Made by a program: the position numbers and the translations under genes
DNA from: Maricaulis sp048270095
Lineage (GTDB): Bacteria; Pseudomonadota; Alphaproteobacteria; Caulobacterales; Maricaulaceae
DNA: 64,000 bases
Direction: 5' to 3'
NCBI RefSeq assembly: GCF_048270095.1
Contig: NZ_JBLWTL010000002.1
Location: forward strand, 1-64,000
Shown here: in pieces, positions 60,816 to 64,000 of the stretch
Layout: each line of letters opens with the position of its first letter
How positions within the stretch are numbered: the first letter of the stretch is position 1
Notes under the pieces: generated by a model
The model's input: only the letters and a program-made list of their open reading frames with translations
The model's database searches: none
What the model was told of the DNA's origin: nothing

Positions 60816-61679
60816 ATGGCAGATACAGCTCTTCTTGAGCCCGGCACCCAGACCGGACGCGCAGCCGCGACCGGCTCTGCTGCTGAGGCCGCCTATCTCG
60901 ATTTGCTGCGCGATATTCTCCAGAACGGGGCGCAGCAGGATGACCGCACTGGCGTTGGCACGCGTTCGGTGTTTGGCCGGCAATTGCGCTGTGACCTCTC
61001 CGAAGGCTTTCCGCTTTTGACGACCAAGAAGGTGCATTTCAAATCGATCGCGATCGAATTGCTGTGGTTTTTGCGCGGCGAGACCAATGTACGCTGGCTG
61101 CAGGAGCGCGGGGTCAAGATCTGGGATGAATGGGCCGATGCCGATGGCGAGCTTGGCCCGGTTTATGGCAAGCAGTGGCGCCGCTGGGCCGGGCCTGATG
61201 GCACCGAGATCGACCAGCTCTCCAATCTGCTCGACCAGATCCGCAACACGCCGTCCTCGCGGCGGCTGATCGTGTCGGGCTGGAACCCGGTCGATGTGCC
61301 GTCCATGGCGCTGCCGCCCTGCCACACGCTGTATCAATTCAATGTCGCCGACGGAAAACTCAGCTGCCAGCTCTATCAGCGCTCGGCTGACATGTTTCTC
61401 GGCGTACCTTTCAATATCGCCTCCTACGCGCTGTTGACGACGATGGTCGCCAAGGTGTGCGGGCTGGAGCCGGGCGAATACATCCACACATTCGGCGACG
61501 CGCATATCTATTCCAATCATATGGACCAGGTCGCCGAGCAGCTTTCGCGTGCGCCGCGCGCCCTGCCGCGCCTGCGCCTCAATCCGGACGCGACTGATCT
61601 GTTCGGCTTCGAGTATGAGGACATCATGCTGGAGGACTACGACCCGCATCCGGCGATCAGGGCGCCGGTCGCGGTATGA
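60816..61679 (+). CDS. thyA: Thymidylate synthase
   Basis: A 287-residue enzyme making dTMP from dUMP with methylene-tetrahydrofolate. The catalytic nucleophile is Cys169 in LPPCHT; the dUMP-phosphate arginines lie in DRTGVGTRSVFG and SSRRLIVSGWNP; RSADMFLGVPFNIASYA is the folate/dUMP block. A short N-terminal extension precedes the core. It overlaps the MazG-like gene by four bases; folA follows, an operon serving one pathway. Confidence 0.97.
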   Translation: MADTALLEPGTQTGRAAATGSAAEAAYLDLLRDILQNGAQQDDRTGVGTRSVFGRQLRCDLSEGFPLLTTKKVHFKSIAIELLWFLRGETNVRWLQERGVKIWDEWADADGELGPVYGKQWRRWAGPDGTEIDQLSNLLDQIRNTPSSRRLIVSGWNPVDVPSMALPPCHTLYQFNVADGKLSCQLYQRSADMFLGVPFNIASYALLTTMVAKVCGLEPGEYIHTFGDAHIYSNHMDQVAEQLSRAPRALPRLRLNPDATDLFGFEYEDIMLEDYDPHPAIRAPVAV

Positions 61680-61996
61680 GTGAAGGCCTCAATGATCTCG
61701 GGGCGCGGATCGCGCAGGTCTCGGACATCTATGCCGCACACTATGATATTGACCGGTCCGGCGACTGGTATCTGCTGAAGCTCCAGGAAGAGCTTGGCGA
61801 GCTGACCCAGGCCTATCTCGACGTCACCGGCCGCAGCCGCCGTGCCAGCGACGCGGCGGCCCGTCAGGCGATGGCGCTGGAAATGGCCGATGTGCTCGGC
61901 ATGCTGCTTTTGATGGCGCGCGATGAGGGCGTCGATCTTGATGCCGCCGTGCAGGAGAAATGGCTGAGCTGGCTGGAGCGCGAGGACGCATCATGA
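61676..61996 (+). CDS. MazG-like nucleotide pyrophosphohydrolase
   Basis: A 106-residue all-alpha NTP pyrophosphohydrolase. The metal motif LQEELGELTQAYL (Glu38, Glu39, Glu42) and the second LEMADVLGM motif are those of the MazG superfamily, which hydrolyses non-canonical or surplus (d)NTPs to monophosphates. Overlapping both thyA and folA, it might supply dUMP or clean the dNTP pool for thymidylate synthesis; that role is inference. Confidence 0.82.
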   Translation: MSEGLNDLGARIAQVSDIYAAHYDIDRSGDWYLLKLQEELGELTQAYLDVTGRSRRASDAAARQAMALEMADVLGMLLLMARDEGVDLDAAVQEKWLSWLEREDAS

Positions 61997-62529
61997 GGAA
62001 AGCGGAACCCGCTGCCGGCTTGCCGGCGATTTGTCTGATCGTGGCGCGTGGTCGCAATGGGGTCATCGGTACGCAAGGCGATCTGCCCTGGCGGCTGAGC
62101 TCGGATCTCAAGCATTTCAAGGCCGTCACCAGCGGCAAGCCGATCATCATGGGCCGCAAGACCTGGGACAGCCTGCCCAGGCGGCCCTTGCCGGGACGGC
62201 TGAATATCGTCGTCACCCGGCAGACCGGTTTCGCGGCCGAAGGCGGGCAGGTGGCGGGTGATCTCGGCACGGCCCTGGTGATGGCGGCGGCGCAGGCCCA
62301 GGCCGATTCGGTCGACGAGGTTTTCGTGATTGGCGGCGCCCAGATCTATGCCGCGGCGCTGGGGCATGCCCACCGGCTTTATATCACAGAGGTCGAGGCC
62401 GACCCGGCCGGCGATGCCGTCTTTCCGACCCTTGAGGCCGGGCAATGGTCGGAGATCTCCCGCGAGGTCCACGAGGCCGGGCCCGGCGATGAGTACAATT
62501 TCGTTTGCCGGGTTCTGGAACGGGTCTGA
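61993..62529 (+). CDS. folA: Dihydrofolate reductase
   Basis: A 178-residue enzyme regenerating tetrahydrofolate used up by ThyA. Family blocks are visible: GVIGTQGDLPWRLSSDLKHF, IIMGRKTWDSLPRRPLPGR and VFVIGGAQIYAAAL. The start ATG 61993 overlaps the preceding stop by four bases; in-frame codons from 61960 are not used. It closes the three-gene folate/thymidylate operon. Confidence 0.95.
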   Translation: MRKAEPAAGLPAICLIVARGRNGVIGTQGDLPWRLSSDLKHFKAVTSGKPIIMGRKTWDSLPRRPLPGRLNIVVTRQTGFAAEGGQVAGDLGTALVMAAAQAQADSVDEVFVIGGAQIYAAALGHAHRLYITEVEADPAGDAVFPTLEAGQWSEISREVHEAGPGDEYNFVCRVLERV

Positions 62530-62637
62530 GCCCGGAGGGCGGGATTGGCAGCCTGCACGTCCCCCCCGATTACCCTTGAACCTTTGCCCGCAAACGTTCA
62601 TCTATTGACGCAATGTATCGAGAGGAATGAAGCATCC

Positions 62638-63798
62638 ATGCCCTGGAACGATAATACCGGCGGTAGCGGCGGCGGCGGAGGCCCTTGGGGCTCAGGCGGC
62701 GGCAATAACGGAAATGGACAAAATCCCTGGGGCCGCAGGCCCGAAGGTGGCGGCGGTGGTGGCGGTCAGGAGCCGCCCGATCTCGACGAAGTTGTGCGCC
62801 AGTTGCAGCGCAGCTTCCGGGGCATGTTCGGCGGCGGCGGTAAATCCGGCGGCAAGGATGGCGGCAAGGGCGGCGGTGTGTTCGGCGTTGGCCTCGTACT
62901 GGCAATCCTGATCGGTGTCTGGTTCCTGCTTCCCGGCAGTGGCTGGTATCAGGTCGGACCCAACCAGAACGGTGTCGTGCTGCGCTTTGGCGAATACAGC
63001 CGGACCACTCCGCCCGGCCTGCATTTCAAATTCCCGACCCCGGTCGAGACGGTCTTCCTGCCCGAAGTGACGACGACCAATACCCTCTCCATCGGCGCCG
63101 GCTCTGAAGGACAGATGCTGACGCGCGACCAGAATATCGTCGATATCGATTTTGCCGTGCAGTGGCGCGTCAATCTGGGTTATCCCAACGGCGTTCGCGA
63201 CTATCTGTTCAATGTCCGCAACCCGGAAAATACGGTTCGTGCGGTCGCCGAAAGCGCCATGCGCGAAGTGATCGGTTCTTCGAACCTGCAATACATCATC
63301 ACCGAGGGCCGCGGCGAAGTTTCGCGCCGGACCAAGGAATTGCTGCAGGCAACGCTCGATGAATACACGGCGGGTGTCGAGATCCTCGAGGTCAACCTTC
63401 AGACCGCCCAGCCACCTGCCAGCGTGATCGACGCCTTCCGTGATGTGGATGTCGCCGAGCAGGATGCTGAACGTCTGCGTCTGGAAGCCACCTCCTATTC
63501 CAACCGGGTTATCCCGGAAGCGCGTGGTGATGCGGCCCGTCTGGGCGAGGCAGCCCAGGGTTATCGCGACTCGGTGATCGCCGAGGCGCAAGGCCAGGCT
63601 GATCGTTTCCTGTCGATCTATCAGGAATATGTGCAGGCGCCGGAAGTGACGCGTCACCGCATGTATCTGGAAACCATGGAGGGCGTATTGCGCGATTCCG
63701 ACCTGACCATTCTCGATAGTCAGTCCGGCGCCGTGCCCTATCTCCCGCTTGACCAGCTTGGTCAGAACCGCACTCGCAGTCAGGGGAATAACCAATGA
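62638..63798 (+). CDS. hflK: FtsH protease regulator HflK
   Basis: A 386-residue SPFH/band-7 protein that, with HflC, forms a cage around the FtsH protease in the inner membrane. A Gly-rich N-terminal part of ~45 residues precedes DEVVRQLQRSFRGMF, one membrane helix at about residues 80-98 and the band-7 domain (GLHFKFPTPVETV, LTRDQNIVDIDFAVQW). A coiled-coil region rich in Ala, Glu and Arg follows. GAGG precedes ATG 62638. It overlaps hflC by four bases. Confidence 0.94.
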   Translation: MPWNDNTGGSGGGGGPWGSGGGNNGNGQNPWGRRPEGGGGGGGQEPPDLDEVVRQLQRSFRGMFGGGGKSGGKDGGKGGGVFGVGLVLAILIGVWFLLPGSGWYQVGPNQNGVVLRFGEYSRTTPPGLHFKFPTPVETVFLPEVTTTNTLSIGAGSEGQMLTRDQNIVDIDFAVQWRVNLGYPNGVRDYLFNVRNPENTVRAVAESAMREVIGSSNLQYIITEGRGEVSRRTKELLQATLDEYTAGVEILEVNLQTAQPPASVIDAFRDVDVAEQDAERLRLEATSYSNRVIPEARGDAARLGEAAQGYRDSVIAEAQGQADRFLSIYQEYVQAPEVTRHRMYLETMEGVLRDSDLTILDSQSGAVPYLPLDQLGQNRTRSQGNNQ

Positions 63799-64000
63799 TC
63801 CGCACCCTCGGAATAATCATCCTGTTCGGCGTCGTCTTCGTCGGGCTGCAGAGCGTCTATACGGTGAATGAACTCCAGCAGGCGCTGATCCTGCGCGTTG
63901 GTGAGCCGGTCGATGCTGTCAATGAAGCGGGCGATGAAGATCCCGGCCTGCACTTCAAGCTGCCCTTCATCATGGATGTGCTGATGTTCGACAAGCGCAA
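63795..64000 (+). CDS. hflC: FtsH protease regulator HflC, 5' part
   Basis: The window ends after 68 codons. The visible part has an N-terminal membrane helix (LGIIILFGVVFVGLQSVY) and the start of the band-7 domain (ALILRVGEPV... GLHFKLPFIMDVLMFDKR), matching HflC, the partner of HflK. ATG 63795 overlaps the hflK stop. The rest lies outside the window. Confidence 0.92.
   Translation, partial: MIRTLGIIILFGVVFVGLQSVYTVNELQQALILRVGEPVDAVNEAGDEDPGLHFKLPFIMDVLMFDKR

Overview
The window is a chromosomal segment of a GC-rich alphaproteobacterium, most likely a stalked or dimorphic marine type near Maricaulis/Hyphomonas. The evidence: a circularly permuted two-piece ssrA gene whose tag ends in an alphaproteobacterial-type sequence, an alpha-type SspB adaptor with a C-terminal ClpX-docking tail, a CtrA-type TTAA-N7-TTAA box in front of ftsZ, a meso-diaminopimelate-type MurE, and the full division/cell-wall cluster in its usual order. 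The genus is inference; no rRNA gene is present.

Layout. Positions 1-3.8 kb: a RimB-RimK fusion gene, then a disturbed stretch with two copies of a 148-bp repeat, an AT-rich single-gene cassette, an IS30-type transposase remnant and an orphan lipoprotein gene. 3.9-11.4 kb: housekeeping and metabolic genes (fused 5-oxoprolinase, TerB/J-domain protein, EamA transporter, AmpD-like amidase, iron-type alcohol dehydrogenase). 11.5-12.1 kb: a long palindromic repeat and rnpB. 12.2-31.2 kb: the dcw cluster mraZ-rsmH-ftsL-ftsI-murE-murF-mraY-murD-ftsW-murG-murC-murB-ddl-ftsQ-ftsA-(STAS-like orf)-ftsZ, almost all by start/stop overlap. It makes lipid-linked peptidoglycan precursor (MurC-F, MraY, MurG, Ddl) and the septation machinery (FtsL, I, W, Q, A, Z). 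A three-repeat MraZ operator precedes it, and a CtrA box with a GANTC site precedes ftsZ. 31.3-37.9 kb: outer-membrane and DNA maintenance genes lpxC, bamD, recN, ligA, then an exonuclease whose BRCT tail looks lost.

38-51.7 kb: aminopeptidase P, prmA, an acquired-looking OafA-type acyltransferase with an SGNH domain, uvrD, a ClC channel and several small hypothetical genes. 51.7-60.6 kb: fumC, a RusA-like protein, an MFS carrier/thioesterase/sspB overlap group, membrane proteins with DUF3667 and DUF4153, the two-piece tmRNA gene and a VOC protein. 60.8-64 kb: thyA, a MazG-like pyrophosphohydrolase and folA as an overlapping thymidylate/folate operon, then hflK and the start of hflC.

Most of the window is conserved core genome. 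I found no CRISPR array, prophage, toxin-antitoxin pair or recognisable new defence system. The points most worth a second look are the repeat-bracketed cassette near 2 kb, the STAS-like gene inside the division operon, the decayed BRCT sequence after the exonuclease, the dispersed palindrome family, and the cell-cycle signals before ftsZ.
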